This document shows, piece by piece, positions 16,648-25,261 of a stretch of 64,000 bases of DNA. The stretch is from assembly GCA_900317055.1 (NCBI GenBank), contig ONFF01000005.1, positions 276,068 through 340,067 on the forward strand, read 5' to 3'. The stretch is from an uncultured Bacteroidales bacterium. Its GTDB lineage: Bacteria > Bacteroidota > Bacteroidia > Bacteroidales > F082. The notes under the pieces were generated by a model, which was given only the letters and a program-made list of their open reading frames with translations, had not been told where the DNA came from and did no database searches. The translations under genes were made by a program, and so were the position numbers. Position 1 is the first letter of the stretch. Each line of letters opens with the position of its first letter.

Positions 16648-18369
16648 ATGGACCCTAAAATCATCGAAAGAGCAAAATCGTGGCTCACAGAGCAATACGA
16701 TGAAGAAACGAGAAAGAGCGTGCAAAACATGCTCGACAACGACCCGAACGAGCTGGTGGAGAGTTTCTACCGTAACCTTGAGTTCGGCACTGGCGGTCTG
16801 CGTGGCATCATGGGTGCCGGCACAAACCGCATGAACATCTACACTGTGGCCATGGCCACCCAAGGCTTCGCCAACTACATCAAGAAGATGCATCCCGGCA
16901 AGAAGGACCTCAGCGTCGCCATCTCCTACGATGGCCGCAACAACAGTCCTGCCTTCGCCAACGTCACCGCTGACGTGATGTCGGCCAACGGCATCAAGGT
17001 CTACATCTTCGACTGCCTCCGCCCCACTCCCGAGCTTTCGTTTGCCGTGCGAGAGATGAAATGCGATGCTGGCGTGATGGTCACTGCCTCGCACAACCCC
17101 AAGGAATACAATGGCTACAAAGCCTATTGGAACGACGGTGGTCAGCTGGTCAGCCCACATGACAAGAACGTCATCGCCGAGGTGGAGAAGATCACCGACC
17201 CGTCGATGGTAAACTTCAAGCGCAACCCTGACCTCATCACCGTGCTTGATGAGAAGTTTGACGACATCTATTTAAATAAGGTGTACGGCCTGTCCCTCTC
17301 GCTCGACCTCATCAAGAAGCATAAGGACATGAAGATCGTCTACACACCCATCCACGGAACAGGTCGCCGCTTGGTGCCTGAAATCCTGAAGCGCAAAGGC
17401 TTCGAAAATGTCTATTGCGTTGAGGAGCAGATGGTCGTGGACGGCAACTTCCCGACCGTGAAGTCACCCAACCCAGAGGAGCCTGCCGCCATGGCTTTAG
17501 CCGTGAAGAAGGCACAGGAGGTGAATGCCGACCTTGTCATGGCCACCGACCCCGACGCCGACCGTGTGGGCATCGCCATAAAGGACGACAAGGGAGAGTT
17601 CATCCTACTCAACGGCAACCAAACTGGCAGCCTCTTCGTCTACTATCTGCTGACTCGCTGGAACGAGCTGGGCAAACTCACAGGAAAAGAATTCATCGTG
17701 AAAACCATCGTCACCACCGAACTGATCTTCGAGATGGCCAAGAAATACAATGTGGACCGCTACGATGTATTGACCGGCTTCAAGTACATTGCCGACAAGA
17801 TCCTTGAACTCGAAGGCAAGAAGCAGTTCATTGGTGGTGGCGAAGAGAGCTACGGCTATCTGGCAGGCGACTTTGTCCGCGACAAGGATGCCGTCATCGC
17901 CACCAGCATGATTGCCGAAGCCGCTGCCTGGGCTGCCGAGCAAGGTAAGACACTTTACCAGTTGCTCATGGATATCTACAAGGAGTTCGGCCTCTATAAG
18001 GAGAAGCTCGTCTCGCTGACCAAGAAAGGTATCAGCGGCACCGAGGAAATCAAGGCCTTGATGGCCAAGTTCCGCACCACCCCGCCCACCGTCATCGCTG
18101 GCGAGAAGGTCATCGAGACCCGCGACTACAAACTTCAGGAAGCCAAGGATGTGCTGACTGGAAAGGTCACGCCCATCACCCTACCCAAGAGCGATGTGTT
18201 GCAATTCTTCACCGAGAGTGGATCAAAGATCACCATCCGTCCTTCGGGTACCGAGCCGAAGATCAAGTTCTACTTCAGCATGAAGGGTGACGCTTCGAAC
18301 GGTCTCGAAGCTGCCATCAAGACGCTCGACGCCAAGCTTGAGCAAGCCGCGAAGGAACTGACTGAATAA
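16648..18369 (+). CDS. Phosphoglucomutase/phosphomannomutase (alpha-D-phosphohexomutase)
   Basis: A 573-residue phosphohexomutase with all four active-site loops. The phosphoserine loop is TASHNPKEYNG, the metal loop is DPDADRVGI, the sugar loop is GGGEESYGYL and the phosphate loop is RPSGTEPKIKF. The length and the GTGGLRGIMGAGTNRMN start identify the group of phosphoglucomutases that interconvert glucose-1-P and glucose-6-P (PgcA-like), although mannose activity is possible. It supplies sugar nucleotides, which fits the rfbD gene upstream. The leader has CAACTGA-type words. Confidence 0.93.
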   Translation: MDPKIIERAKSWLTEQYDEETRKSVQNMLDNDPNELVESFYRNLEFGTGGLRGIMGAGTNRMNIYTVAMATQGFANYIKKMHPGKKDLSVAISYDGRNNSPAFANVTADVMSANGIKVYIFDCLRPTPELSFAVREMKCDAGVMVTASHNPKEYNGYKAYWNDGGQLVSPHDKNVIAEVEKITDPSMVNFKRNPDLITVLDEKFDDIYLNKVYGLSLSLDLIKKHKDMKIVYTPIHGTGRRLVPEILKRKGFENVYCVEEQMVVDGNFPTVKSPNPEEPAAMALAVKKAQEVNADLVMATDPDADRVGIAIKDDKGEFILLNGNQTGSLFVYYLLTRWNELGKLTGKEFIVKTIVTTELIFEMAKKYNVDRYDVLTGFKYIADKILELEGKKQFIGGGEESYGYLAGDFVRDKDAVIATSMIAEAAAWAAEQGKTLYQLLMDIYKEFGLYKEKLVSLTKKGISGTEEIKALMAKFRTTPPTVIAGEKVIETRDYKLQEAKDVLTGKVTPITLPKSDVLQFFTESGSKITIRPSGTEPKIKFYFSMKGDASNGLEAAIKTLDAKLEQAAKELTE

Positions 18370-18387
18370 CACCGTGTAATACTTCAC

Positions 18388-18452
18388 TGCGAGGAACGAA
18401 GCAGTCCAGAAAAGCATCATTCTGGATTGCTTTGTTGTTCTTCCTCGCATTG
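18388..18452. repeat. GCGAGGAACGAAGCAGTCCAG-type REP palindrome
   Basis: Arms TGCGAGGAACGAAGCAGTCC (18388-18407) and GGATTGCTTTGTTGTTCTTC plus CTCGCAT (18424-18450) face each other. A related single arm occurs at 33499-33536. The palindrome directly follows the phosphohexomutase and may also end its transcript. Confidence 0.7.
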
Positions 18453-18523
18453 ACACAAAGCAACAATAATTAGACGGTAAAAATATTTTTCCTCATTTTT
18501 GTTGACCGTATTGAAAAAATGTC

Positions 18524-18531
18524 TACTTTTG
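18524..18531 (+). promoter_or_regulatory. Promoter of the tRNA gene (-33 TTG and -7 TACTTTTG)
   Basis: TTGACC at 18502 and TACTTTTG at 18524-18531 are spaced about as expected. The tRNA begins 14 bases after the box, so transcription may start very near its 5' end. Confidence 0.65.
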
Positions 18532-18544
18532 CACCCCGAAACGA

Positions 18545-18618
18545 GGCGGGATAGCTCAGCAGGTTAGAGCGTCGGATTCATAACCCGGAGGTCTCGAGTT
18601 CAATTCTCGATCCCGCTA
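18545..18618 (+). tRNA. tRNA with CAU anticodon (tRNA-Met, elongator, or tRNA-Ile2)
   Basis: A 74-base cloverleaf. The acceptor stem GGCGGGA pairs with TCCCGCT (one G-T pair at the end). The D arm is GCTC/GAGC, the anticodon loop is TTCATAA (CAT), the T arm is TCGAG/CTCGA and the discriminator is A. In the anticodon stem, A31 faces C39, a mismatch. The final CCA is not encoded (CACA follows). The CAU anticodon leaves it open whether this is elongator methionine or lysidine-modified isoleucine tRNA. An initiator tRNA is unlikely, because the GGG/CCC pairs of the initiator anticodon stem are absent. Confidence 0.95.
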
Positions 18619-18623
18619 CACAG

Positions 18624-18649
18624 AAGCAAGGCATTGACCTTGCTTTTTT
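18624..18649 (+). terminator. Terminator of the tRNA
   Basis: AAGCAAGG and CCTTGCTT pair around CATTGA, then a T run. Confidence 0.8.
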
Positions 18650-18700
18650 CGTTTATAGGGACAAAAACGTCTTTTTTCTTGCCGAATGCCATTTTCTTCG

Positions 18701-18708
18701 TACTTTTG
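18701..18708 (+). promoter_or_regulatory. -7 promoter box of the SH3 lipoprotein gene
   Basis: TACTTTTG, 31 bases before the ATG. Confidence 0.6.
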
Positions 18709-18738
18709 TGGGTCATTTTGTCATAAAACATACAGTAT

Positions 18739-19296
18739 ATGAAAAGAATTTGGTATGCCGCAGCACTTGCAATTGCCTTAGGAATAATGTGCTATTCATG
18801 TGGAAGTAAAGAAAGCGAGACCTCTACCCCAGCCGAGACAGAACTGACGGATAAAAACGCCGAAATGGAAGCCACTACCGTTGAAGAGGTAGACGATGGC
18901 GATCCCAACATTAAGGCCGCTTCAGTTGACCACATGAAAATGGTCATCGACAGTCGTGGAAACGTCGTTGGAAGATATGTTCGCACGAACCAGACCTCAT
19001 ATACTGTTTCCGTACAAGACGATGTAGAAGTCCCAAAACTTGGGCATAAAATCGTGGAATACAGTGCAAGAAACGGACAAGGCATCATCTACACCCTTAG
19101 AACGAATGTCAATGTCCGCACCCAACCCGACCTGAAATCATCCATCATTTGCCAGATCACGACTAAAGCTGGAGAAATGCCCACAACTTACCCTTGCCTT
19201 GGAAAGACCCAAGGTTGGTACAAAATCAGGATTAGAGGCGCCGAAGGCTATGTGCGCCACGACCTGGTGATATGGGACGGCATGGACACTTTCTAA
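18739..19296 (+). CDS. Lipoprotein with a C-terminal bacterial SH3 domain
   Basis: This 185-residue protein has a lipoprotein signal (IMCYSCGS, lipidated Cys21). An acidic Thr/Glu-rich linker (about 22-60) follows. The C-terminal part from about residue 118 is an SH3b-type domain: TLRTNVNVRTQPDLKSSII, then GWYKIRIRGAEGYVRHDLV. Such domains commonly bind peptidoglycan. It sits alone with its own promoter between the tRNA and rpsO. The function is not known; a periplasmic wall-binding role is inferred. Confidence 0.78.
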   Translation: MKRIWYAAALAIALGIMCYSCGSKESETSTPAETELTDKNAEMEATTVEEVDDGDPNIKAASVDHMKMVIDSRGNVVGRYVRTNQTSYTVSVQDDVEVPKLGHKIVEYSARNGQGIIYTLRTNVNVRTQPDLKSSIICQITTKAGEMPTTYPCLGKTQGWYKIRIRGAEGYVRHDLVIWDGMDTF

Positions 19297-19403
19297 GCCT
19301 AAAATTGACAATGGGATTGACCATGGCCAAGACTCGGACTGCCACTGAACTATCATTCCAAAAAAAATTCACTCAAAACCCCTTCCGGTTTCCAAAAAAG
19401 TCG

Positions 19404-19411
19404 TATCTTTG
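19404..19411 (+). promoter_or_regulatory. -7 promoter box of rpsO
   Basis: TATCTTTG, 45 bases upstream of the rpsO ATG. Confidence 0.7.
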
Positions 19412-19455
19412 CAGCCCGTTTAGAACAACAAATTTAGTGTAAAAAGAAGAAAATT

Positions 19456-19725
19456 ATGTACTTAACTGCAGAAAAGAAATCAGAGATTTTCAGCCAATAC
19501 GGCAAGAACGCTGCCGATACTGGTTCAGCAGAAGGCCAAATCGCTTTGTTCACCTACAGAATTAAGCATTTGACAGAGCAAACGAAAGTCCATCACAAGG
19601 ATGTGGCGGCCAAACGTGCGTTGGTTGGCTTGGTAGGTAAGAGAAGAAAACTTCTCGATTATTTGAAGAGAACCGACATCGAAAGATACCGTAACATCAT
19701 TAAGGAATTGGGCATCAGAAAGTAA
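19456..19725 (+). CDS. rpsO: 30S ribosomal protein S15
   Basis: An 89-residue S15 with the normal length and motifs (YGKNAADTGSAEGQIALFTY, then HHKDVAAKRALVGLVGKRRK LL region and YLKRTDIERYRNII). It binds the 16S central domain. It is followed after a terminator-like hairpin by pnp, the same order as in many bacteria. Confidence 0.97.
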   Translation: MYLTAEKKSEIFSQYGKNAADTGSAEGQIALFTYRIKHLTEQTKVHHKDVAAKRALVGLVGKRRKLLDYLKRTDIERYRNIIKELGIRK

Positions 19726-19754
19726 GACTTTCGCCCGCCTGAGCGGAACGCAAG

Positions 19755-19782
19755 AAAAAGGCAATACACATTGCCTTTTTTT
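19755..19782 (+). terminator. Terminator or attenuator between rpsO and pnp
   Basis: AAAGGCAAT/ATTGCCTTT hairpin with an eight-T run. No clear TAnnTTTG box lies between it and pnp, so pnp may depend on readthrough from rpsO. Confidence 0.75.
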
Positions 19783-19851
19783 TGCTATTTATTACAACCG
19801 ATTCCATACGCAATAGAAGCTAAGAGAAAACAGTAAAAAATTTTAATCACT

Positions 19852-22140
19852 ATGGGTCCTACTGGATTTACACAAACCATCCACATGCCTAACGGTCAAG
19901 AGATTACGCTCAACACTGGCCGTTATGCCAAACAGGCCGATGGTTCGGTGGTGCTGCGTTGCGGCGACACCGTCATCCTGGCCACCGTATGCTCCGCCAC
20001 TGAAGTGGCTCCCGAAACCGATTTCTTCCCCCTGTCTGTCGACTATAGGGAAAAATACTACGCCACGGGCAAGTTCCCTGGCGGTTTCTTTAAACGTGAG
20101 GCTAAGCCCTCCGATTACGAAGTGCTGATTTCACGCCTCATCGACCGCGCCCTGCGCCCGCTGTTCCCCGATGACTATCATGCCGAGACCATCGTGCAGG
20201 TCAACCTCCTGTCGAACGACAAGGACCAGACCCCCGATGCCCTCGCCGCTTTGGCTGCCTCAGCCGCCATCTGCGTGTCCGACATCCCCTTCCATGGCCC
20301 GATTTCGGAAGTGCGCGTGGCCCTCATCGGCGATGAATATGTCATCAACCCGACCTTCGCCCAAATGGAGGAAGCCCGCCTCGAACTGATGGTGGCTGCC
20401 TCCATGAAAGACATCTGCATGGTGGAAGGCGAATGCAAGGAAGTGAGCGAACAAGAGATGCTCGGCGCCTTGAAAGCTGCCCACGAAGCCATCAAGATCC
20501 AATGCCAAGCTCAGATCGAGCTCATGGAACAGGTCAACAAGGCTAAGCGTGAGTACTGCCACGAGGTGAACGACGAAAACCTCCGTGCCGAAATCGAAGC
20601 CAACTGCTACCAACCTTGCTACGATTTCGCCCTCACCGGTTGCGCCGACAAGCACCTCCGCGAAGAGACCTTCGCTGGCATCCTCGACAAATATCTCGAA
20701 AAATATACCGAAGAAGAGCTGGAAACCATCACCCCGCTCGCCAAGCGTTACTTCCACGATGTGGAACGCTCGGCCGTGCGTAACGCCGTCCTTAACGAGC
20801 GCATCCGCCTCGACGGTCGTAAGACCAACGAGGTGCGTCCCATCTGGACCGAAGTCGACGTGCTGCCTAAGGCCCACGGCTCGGCTGTGTTCACCCGCGG
20901 TGAGACCCAGGCTCTGGTCACCGTCACCCTCGGCACCAAGCTCGACGAGCAGACCTTGGACGGCGCCGTGGTGGAAGGCACTAAGAACTTCACGCTGCAC
21001 TACAACTTCCCCGGCTTTGCCACTGGCGAGGCCAAGGCTCAGCGCAGCACCAGCCGCCGCGAAATTGGTCACGGCAACCTCGCCGAGCGCGCCCTCAAGA
21101 CGATGGTGCCCCACGACGAGACCATGCCCTACACCATCCGTATCGTGAGCGACATCCTCGAATCCAACGGTTCCTCCTCGATGGCCTCTGTGTGCGGTGG
21201 CTGCCTCGCCCTGATGGACGCTGGCGTACCGATGCGCAAGCCCGTCGCAGGTGTGGCCATGGGTATGATTTCGGATAGCGAAACCGGCAAATACGCCATC
21301 CTCACCGACATCCTCGGCGACGAGGACCACCTCGGCGACATGGACTTCAAGGTCACTGGCACCCGCGACGGTATCACCGCCTGCCAGATGGACATCAAGG
21401 TCGACGGCCTCTCCTACGAGGTGCTGACCGAAGCTTTGGAACAAGCCCGTCAAGGTCGCTTGCACATCCTCGACGAGATGGCCAAGACCATCACCGAGCC
21501 TCGCGCCGACTACAAGGAGTTCGTGCCTCGCATCGAGACCATGTATATCCCGAAGGATATGATCGGTGCCGTCATCGGCCCTGGTGGCAAGGTCATCCAA
21601 GAGATGCAGAAGCAGACCAACACCGTCATCGTCATCACCGAGGACGAGCAGAAGGGTATCGTGGAAATCGCTTCACAGAACAAGGAAGACATCGAAGCCT
21701 GCAAAGCCAAGATCAAGGCCATCGTGCAAGTGCCCGAGGTTGGCGAAATCTACCACGGCAAGATCGTTTCCATCATGGCCTTTGGCGCCTTCGTGGAAAT
21801 CATCCCCAACAAGGACGGTCTGCTCCACATTTCCGAAATCGATTGGAAGCGTTATGATACCATGGAAGAGACGGGCTTGAAGGAAGGTGACGAGATCGAT
21901 GTGAAGCTGGTCGAAATCGATGAGAAGACCGGCAAGCTCCGTCTGTCGCACCGTGCCCTCCTCCCCAAGCCGGAAGGCTATGAGGAGAAGAAAGGTGGCA
22001 ACGGCCCGCGTCCCGGTGGTCCGCGTCCTGGTGGTGGCAACCACGGCAATGGTGGTCATGGTAATGGCAACCATGGTGGTGGTAACCGCAACGGTGGTGG
22101 CCATGGCAATGGCGGCAACGGCGGTCCCCACAGAAAGTAA
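19852..22140 (+). CDS. pnp: Polynucleotide phosphorylase
   Basis: A 762-residue exoribonuclease. It contains two RNase PH domains (catalytic one with [19 protein letters not shown], about 490), then a KH domain ([20 protein letters not shown], about 572-595) and an S1 domain ([20 protein letters not shown], about 636 on). It degrades RNA from the 3' end with phosphate. Beyond the S1 domain is a ~50-residue tail of Gly, Asn and His ([20 protein letters not shown] type). Many homologues end with basic or Gly-rich tails, but this one has an unusual number of His. A palindrome-rich gap follows before the sigma factor gene. Confidence 0.97.
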   Translation: MGPTGFTQTIHMPNGQEITLNTGRYAKQADGSVVLRCGDTVILATVCSATEVAPETDFFPLSVDYREKYYATGKFPGGFFKREAKPSDYEVLISRLIDRALRPLFPDDYHAETIVQVNLLSNDKDQTPDALAALAASAAICVSDIPFHGPISEVRVALIGDEYVINPTFAQMEEARLELMVAASMKDICMVEGECKEVSEQEMLGALKAAHEAIKIQCQAQIELMEQVNKAKREYCHEVNDENLRAEIEANCYQPCYDFALTGCADKHLREETFAGILDKYLEKYTEEELETITPLAKRYFHDVERSAVRNAVLNERIRLDGRKTNEVRPIWTEVDVLPKAHGSAVFTRGETQALVTVTLGTKLDEQTLDGAVVEGTKNFTLHYNFPGFATGEAKAQRSTSRREIGHGNLAERALKTMVPHDETMPYTIRIVSDILESNGSSSMASVCGGCLALMDAGVPMRKPVAGVAMGMISDSETGKYAILTDILGDEDHLGDMDFKVTGTRDGITACQMDIKVDGLSYEVLTEALEQARQGRLHILDEMAKTITEPRADYKEFVPRIETMYIPKDMIGAVIGPGGKVIQEMQKQTNTVIVITEDEQKGIVEIASQNKEDIEACKAKIKAIVQVPEVGEIYHGKIVSIMAFGAFVEIIPNKDGLLHISEIDWKRYDTMEETGLKEGDEIDVKLVEIDEKTGKLRLSHRALLPKPEGYEEKKGGNGPRPGGPRPGGGNHGNGGHGNGNHGGGNRNGGGHGNGGNGGPHRK

Positions 22141-22156
22141 AAACCCACTAGAGGTT

Positions 22157-22278
22157 CTGGCGGATTTGTAATCCGCCAGCCTCGATGTGGAAACAATTCT
22201 GATGGATTTGTAATCCGTCAGCAACGAAAAGGGGATTTGAAATCCCCAATTCAGCCCGAGCGGATTACAAATCCGCTC
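22157..22278. repeat. Cluster of four GGATTTGTAATCC-type palindromes
   Basis: Four palindromes share a core, GGATTTGNAATCC, with different outer arms. They are CTGGCGGAT/ATCCGCCAG (22157-22179), CTGATGGAT/ATCCGTCAG (22199-22221), GGGGATTTGAAATCCCC (22231-22247) and GAGCGGATT/AATCCGCTC (22258-22278). They fill the gap between pnp and the sigma factor gene. Two further copies lie at 61443-61491. Confidence 0.85.
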
Positions 22279-22320
22279 GAACGACAAAGCAAACTTATTC
22301 AAAGAACTAAATAAACATAA

Positions 22321-23184
22321 ATGAGGCAGTTAAAGATTACGAAGCAGGTGACGAACCGTGAGACCGCGTCTCTCGACAAGTACCTGCAAGAGATTGGTAA
22401 GGTTGAGCTGATTTCGGCTGAAGAAGAGGTTGAATTGGCCCAGCGTATCAAGCAAGGCGACAAGATCGCATTGGAAAAACTCACCAAGGCCAACTTGCGT
22501 TTTGTAGTCTCCGTAGCAAAACAGTATCAGAACCAAGGCCTCAGTCTTCCCGACTTAATCAACGAAGGCAACTTGGGACTGATCAAAGCCGCACAACGTT
22601 TCGACGAAACCAGAGGTTTCAAGTTCATCTCCTACGCCGTGTGGTGGATTCGTCAGTCCATCCTCCAGGCTTTGGCCGAGCAATCGCGTATTGTCCGTCT
22701 CCCACTGAACAAGATCGGTTCCATCAACAAAATCAACAAAACTTATGCTAAGTTAGAGCAAGAGTTTGAGCGTGAACCCAATGCAGAGGAGATTGCCGAG
22801 GTGCTGGAAATCACGGAAGCCGAGGTGAAAGAGTCGATGAAGAACGCCGGACGCCACATCTCGATGGACGCACCGCTCGTGCAGGATGAAGACAACACCA
22901 TGTACGACGTGCTGAAGAGCGAGGAGGCCCCGACGCCTGAGACCGAGCTTCTGTATGAGTCGTTGCGCAAAGAAATTGACCGAGCCATCTCCACCCTGAC
23001 GCAAAGGGAACAGGATGTCGTCCGCCTGTATTTCGGGCTGAACGGCAGCCACCCGATGACCTTGGAAGAGATCGGTGAGAAATTCGACCTGACGCGCGAG
23101 CGCGTGCGTCAGATCAAGGAAAAGGCCATACGCCGGTTGAAACACACCAGCCGCAGCAAGATCCTGAAGAGTTATCTCGGTTAA
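22321..23184 (+). CDS. rpoD: Primary RNA polymerase sigma factor (sigma-70)
   Basis: This 287-residue sigma factor has region 1.2 ([20 protein letters not shown]), region 2 with the promoter-melting WWIRQSI block, region 3, and a region 4 helix-turn-helix ([20 protein letters not shown]). It lacks region 1.1 and the non-conserved insert, which is the standard form of the primary sigma in Bacteroidota. That matches the many TAnnTTTG boxes in the window. The end of the gene is followed at once by a terminator. No promoter box is seen in the palindrome-filled upstream gap. Confidence 0.95.
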   Translation: MRQLKITKQVTNRETASLDKYLQEIGKVELISAEEEVELAQRIKQGDKIALEKLTKANLRFVVSVAKQYQNQGLSLPDLINEGNLGLIKAAQRFDETRGFKFISYAVWWIRQSILQALAEQSRIVRLPLNKIGSINKINKTYAKLEQEFEREPNAEEIAEVLEITEAEVKESMKNAGRHISMDAPLVQDEDNTMYDVLKSEEAPTPETELLYESLRKEIDRAISTLTQREQDVVRLYFGLNGSHPMTLEEIGEKFDLTRERVRQIKEKAIRRLKHTSRSKILKSYLG

Positions 23185-23188
23185 ACGC

Positions 23189-23222
23189 AAAAAAGCCTCT
23201 CAAGAATTTGAGGGGCTTTTTT
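23189..23222 (+). terminator. Terminator of rpoD
   Basis: AAAGCCTCTC and GAGGGGCTTT pair with a T run. A nearly identical hairpin occurs at 33349-33384. Confidence 0.8.
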
Positions 23223-23252
23223 GTTGCCTTTTTCTTAATAAGTCAAGCCGAA

Positions 23253-23411
23253 ATGCCAAAGTGGAATGACTATGCCGTGACCGAGCTCAACAAAAATCCC
23301 TCATATAGGGAGTTTTTTGAAGAAAAAAGCACTATTATAGGGAGAATTTTACAAAATTTATCACTTAATAAGGGATTTCAACTGCTCGCTCTCACCATTC
23401 CCCTACCCTAA
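23253..23411 (+). CDS. Doubtful 52-codon reading frame after rpoD
   Basis: The frame begins MPKWNDYAVTELNKNPSYRE and ends in a hydrophobic tail. It contains an 8-base direct repeat, TATAGGGA, at two places (near 23306 and 23338). No family is recognised, there is no promoter box, and the composition is A/T-rich. It may be a truncated gene at the junction of core and accessory DNA. I list it so that the 400-base gap is accounted for. Confidence 0.2.
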   Translation: MPKWNDYAVTELNKNPSYREFFEEKSTIIGRILQNLSLNKGFQLLALTIPLP

Positions 23412-23452
23412 TATGAAATGTCTTTGAAGCTCGTTCTATATCAATGGGATTG

Positions 23453-23632
23453 TTAATGCTTTGTTTTACATAGGTTCAACACTATTCCATACCATTGTTG
23501 GTACAATTCGACTGCTTCCTCAATGTGTCTGTTACGGGCCTCTTCTTCAAACTGTTCATAATAATCTGCTTTGACGACAAGATGGTTGCCAAATCCCAGA
23601 TAGACAGCCTTCCCTTTCCAATTTAAATCAGG
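23453..23632 (-). pseudogene. Remnant or start-less reading frame downstream of the PIN gene
   Basis: After the stop of the PIN-domain gene there is an open frame of about 59 codons on the minus strand. It reads WKGKAVYLGFGNHLVVKADY in its first part and then has a Glu/Arg-rich helix and a C-terminal LYQQWYGIVLNL. It has no ATG; the frame opens just after a stop near 23638 and overlaps the PIN stop. The residue pattern looks like coding sequence rather than noise. It may be the fourth gene of the XRE/ImmA/PIN operon with a lost or non-standard start. The family is not recognised. Confidence 0.35.
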
Positions 23633-24132
23633 GCATTAGGCAAATACTTTCCAAAATCCACCATTGGCAGCTTGCTTCCTTTTGCCACCACATCCTTGAC
23701 AAACTGCTCGCATTCTTCAACCGACATCTTTCCTCGCTTTATTCCATAATAAAGGAAGTCGATCGTAGTCAGATAGGTGATTTGCTGTTTTTCACAATAC
23801 TCTTTAATGTCTTTCAAGTTACTGCTGCCGATAACATTGTGGGTATAACGGCAATAGGCCATACAAGCACTCTCACCTTTGCCAAAAGTCTGCAAAAGCC
23901 TGGCATATTCGACCATCATCTCCCCTGTCGGATTGAATTCCTCCTTTGAAATGTTCTTCAGAAAACAGATTTGGTTGTCCAACTGGTTTTGGATGGATCC
24001 GATCTCATCATATACCGTACTCAAAACGACATGTTCATATTCCGTCAATATCTCCGGCAACAGGCTCAAGCGTCCCGCTTTGGCGAAATGAAGCAATACG
24101 TCAGCATCCAGTATGATTTTGACCTTCTCCAT
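23623..24132 (-). CDS. PIN-like domain protein (putative RNase)
   Basis: A 169-residue protein. It opens with the PIN signature IILDADVLLHFAKAG (Asp9 and Asp11), then STVYDEIG (Glu), GKGESACMAYCRY (acidic loop) and ITYLTTIDFLYYGI (late Asp). The order of acidic residues fits a PIN nuclease with three or four metal ligands. Its first 32 bases overlap the ImmA-type gene, so the two are tightly linked. In related toxin-antitoxin and phage-control loci PIN nucleases act as RNases, but direct evidence is lacking here. Confidence 0.65.
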   Translation of the reverse strand: MEKVKIILDADVLLHFAKAGRLSLLPEILTEYEHVVLSTVYDEIGSIQNQLDNQICFLKNISKEEFNPTGEMMVEYARLLQTFGKGESACMAYCRYTHNVIGSSNLKDIKEYCEKQQITYLTTIDFLYYGIKRGKMSVEECEQFVKDVVAKGSKLPMVDFGKYLPNALI

Positions 24133-24835
24133 AGCCGATTAGGTTAAGCAGTTCGAGATAATGACCTTCGGAAATCCTTTCCTCGTCGAATAACTTACGA
24201 GCCTTGGAGCCAAAATCACCGATGACCAATCCTTCGTTTCCTTTTGAATAGAGTTCGATATCATATCCCCGCAAAGTTGCCTCCTGCGTAATCGAAACAG
24301 CCAATAATTCATCAGCGGACAAAGGACTGATAATGTGCAATTCCTTCAGCCTCACCACCAAAGTATGATGCGACACCCCATAAAGATGTTCCATTCGAAG
24401 CAACGTGTCAATGCTGACACTTTTGCTGACAATCTCATCGGATGGAATGCTTTTCAGCAAACCTTCCTTGGGCATCAGCAAAGCGGAAGCGAACAGATTG
24501 GCCGACCTCTCAGCGGCATCGGTATAGATGGAATTGTCGCAGAAATGCGGCTGGGGATTCTCATCGTAGTACAAATGATACAACTCATGCGCAATGGTGA
24601 AATGTTGCCGTCCCCGTCTCGAATTGCTGTTCACCAAAATGAAACGATGCTTTTTGTCTGGTGTCAATAGCGACAATCCAAACAATTTGTCCGACAAGGG
24701 ACGATAGAGTGTCATCACATTCAATTGACGGAGGGCTGTTTTCATATTGAGCGGCTCCGTTGCGGAAACACGCAGCAACTCGCTTCGCATCTTTCCTGCA
24801 AGGATTTCGGCCGTTTCAAGGTTCAGCTTTTTCAT
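24101..24835 (-). CDS. ImmA/IrrE-family metallopeptidase
   Basis: A 244-residue protein. It has a HEXXH zinc site (HELYH, His83-Glu84-His87) in HFTIAHELYHLYY, with a likely third ligand in AERSANLFASALLMP (Glu109), as in ImmA, IrrE and RadA-type regulator peptidases. These enzymes cleave a partner XRE repressor after a signal. The partner gene starts 4 bases after its 5' end in the overlapping upstream position. Because the system sits next to a PIN gene, a repressor-peptidase-effector logic is plausible but unproven. Confidence 0.88.
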   Translation of the reverse strand: MKKLNLETAEILAGKMRSELLRVSATEPLNMKTALRQLNVMTLYRPLSDKLFGLSLLTPDKKHRFILVNSNSRRGRQHFTIAHELYHLYYDENPQPHFCDNSIYTDAAERSANLFASALLMPKEGLLKSIPSDEIVSKSVSIDTLLRMEHLYGVSHHTLVVRLKELHIISPLSADELLAVSITQEATLRGYDIELYSKGNEGLVIGDFGSKARKLFDEERISEGHYLELLNLIGYGEGQNHTGC

Positions 24836-25167
24836 TTTCCCAACAACCTTTCCATTTTCAAATAATTCATCACAACGCTCTTGAATGAGGCCACTTCCCT
24901 CATATCATCAGCGCTAAGGTCATCAGCGCGGAAAGCGCAGACCAGCATATTGCGGACTGCCATTTCGTCTTCCTCGAAGAGAAGCGCCAATTCGCAGCCG
25001 AACAAATCCGCAGCTTTTTGCAGCACTTCCAAAGGCGTTTCGCGCTCGCCTGCCTCATAGTTGGCGTAAGCCGAGCGTCCAACACCAAGATATTCAGCCA
25101 TTTTCTCTTGCGTATAGCCGTTGGCCTCACGCAAGGCTTTCAGGTTTCTGCCTGTGATTGTGTTCAT
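24832..25167 (-). CDS. XRE-family helix-turn-helix regulator
   Basis: A 111-residue protein with an N-terminal Cro/C1 helix-turn-helix (about residues 7-60: LKALREANGYTQEKMAEYLG, then AYANYEAGE). The C-terminal helix is acidic. It overlaps the ImmA gene by 4 bases, so the two are coexpressed. A perfect 10-bp inverted repeat (25194-25203 and 25230-25239) lies directly upstream and is a good candidate operator for autoregulation. Confidence 0.9.
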   Translation of the reverse strand: MNTITGRNLKALREANGYTQEKMAEYLGVGRSAYANYEAGERETPLEVLQKAADLFGCELALLFEEDEMAVRNMLVCAFRADDLSADDMREVASFKSVVMNYLKMERLLGK

Positions 25168-25193
25168 TTCGACCCTTTTTTAATACTTTTTTA

Positions 25194-25239
25194 CGTGGCA
25201 AAAATACAAAATATTTCGATAATTATACATTTTGCCACG
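25194..25239. promoter_or_regulatory. Inverted-repeat operator between the XRE gene and the small transcript
   Basis: CGTGGCAAAA (25194-25203) and TTTTGCCACG (25230-25239) are perfect arms with a 26-base A/T-rich spacer. The site lies 27 bases upstream of the XRE start and just upstream of the TATTTTTG box at 25248, so one repressor could control both directions. Confidence 0.65.
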
Positions 25240-25247
25240 GAATTTGT

Positions 25248-25255
25248 GTATTTTT
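25248..25255 (+). promoter_or_regulatory. -7 promoter box facing away from the XRE operon
   Basis: TATTTTTG on the plus strand, preceded by TTTG at 25231. It would start transcription near 25262. Confidence 0.55.
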
Positions 25256-25261
25256 GCAGAA

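Noticed and set aside
18545-18618. Initiator tRNA-fMet
   Set aside because: The anticodon stem lacks the three G-C pairs and the first acceptor pair is G-T rather than the C-A mismatch of initiators.
20260-21600. 446-codon open frame antisense to pnp
   Set aside because: It is antisense to a highly conserved gene with G/C-rich third positions, which create long false frames on the opposite strand.
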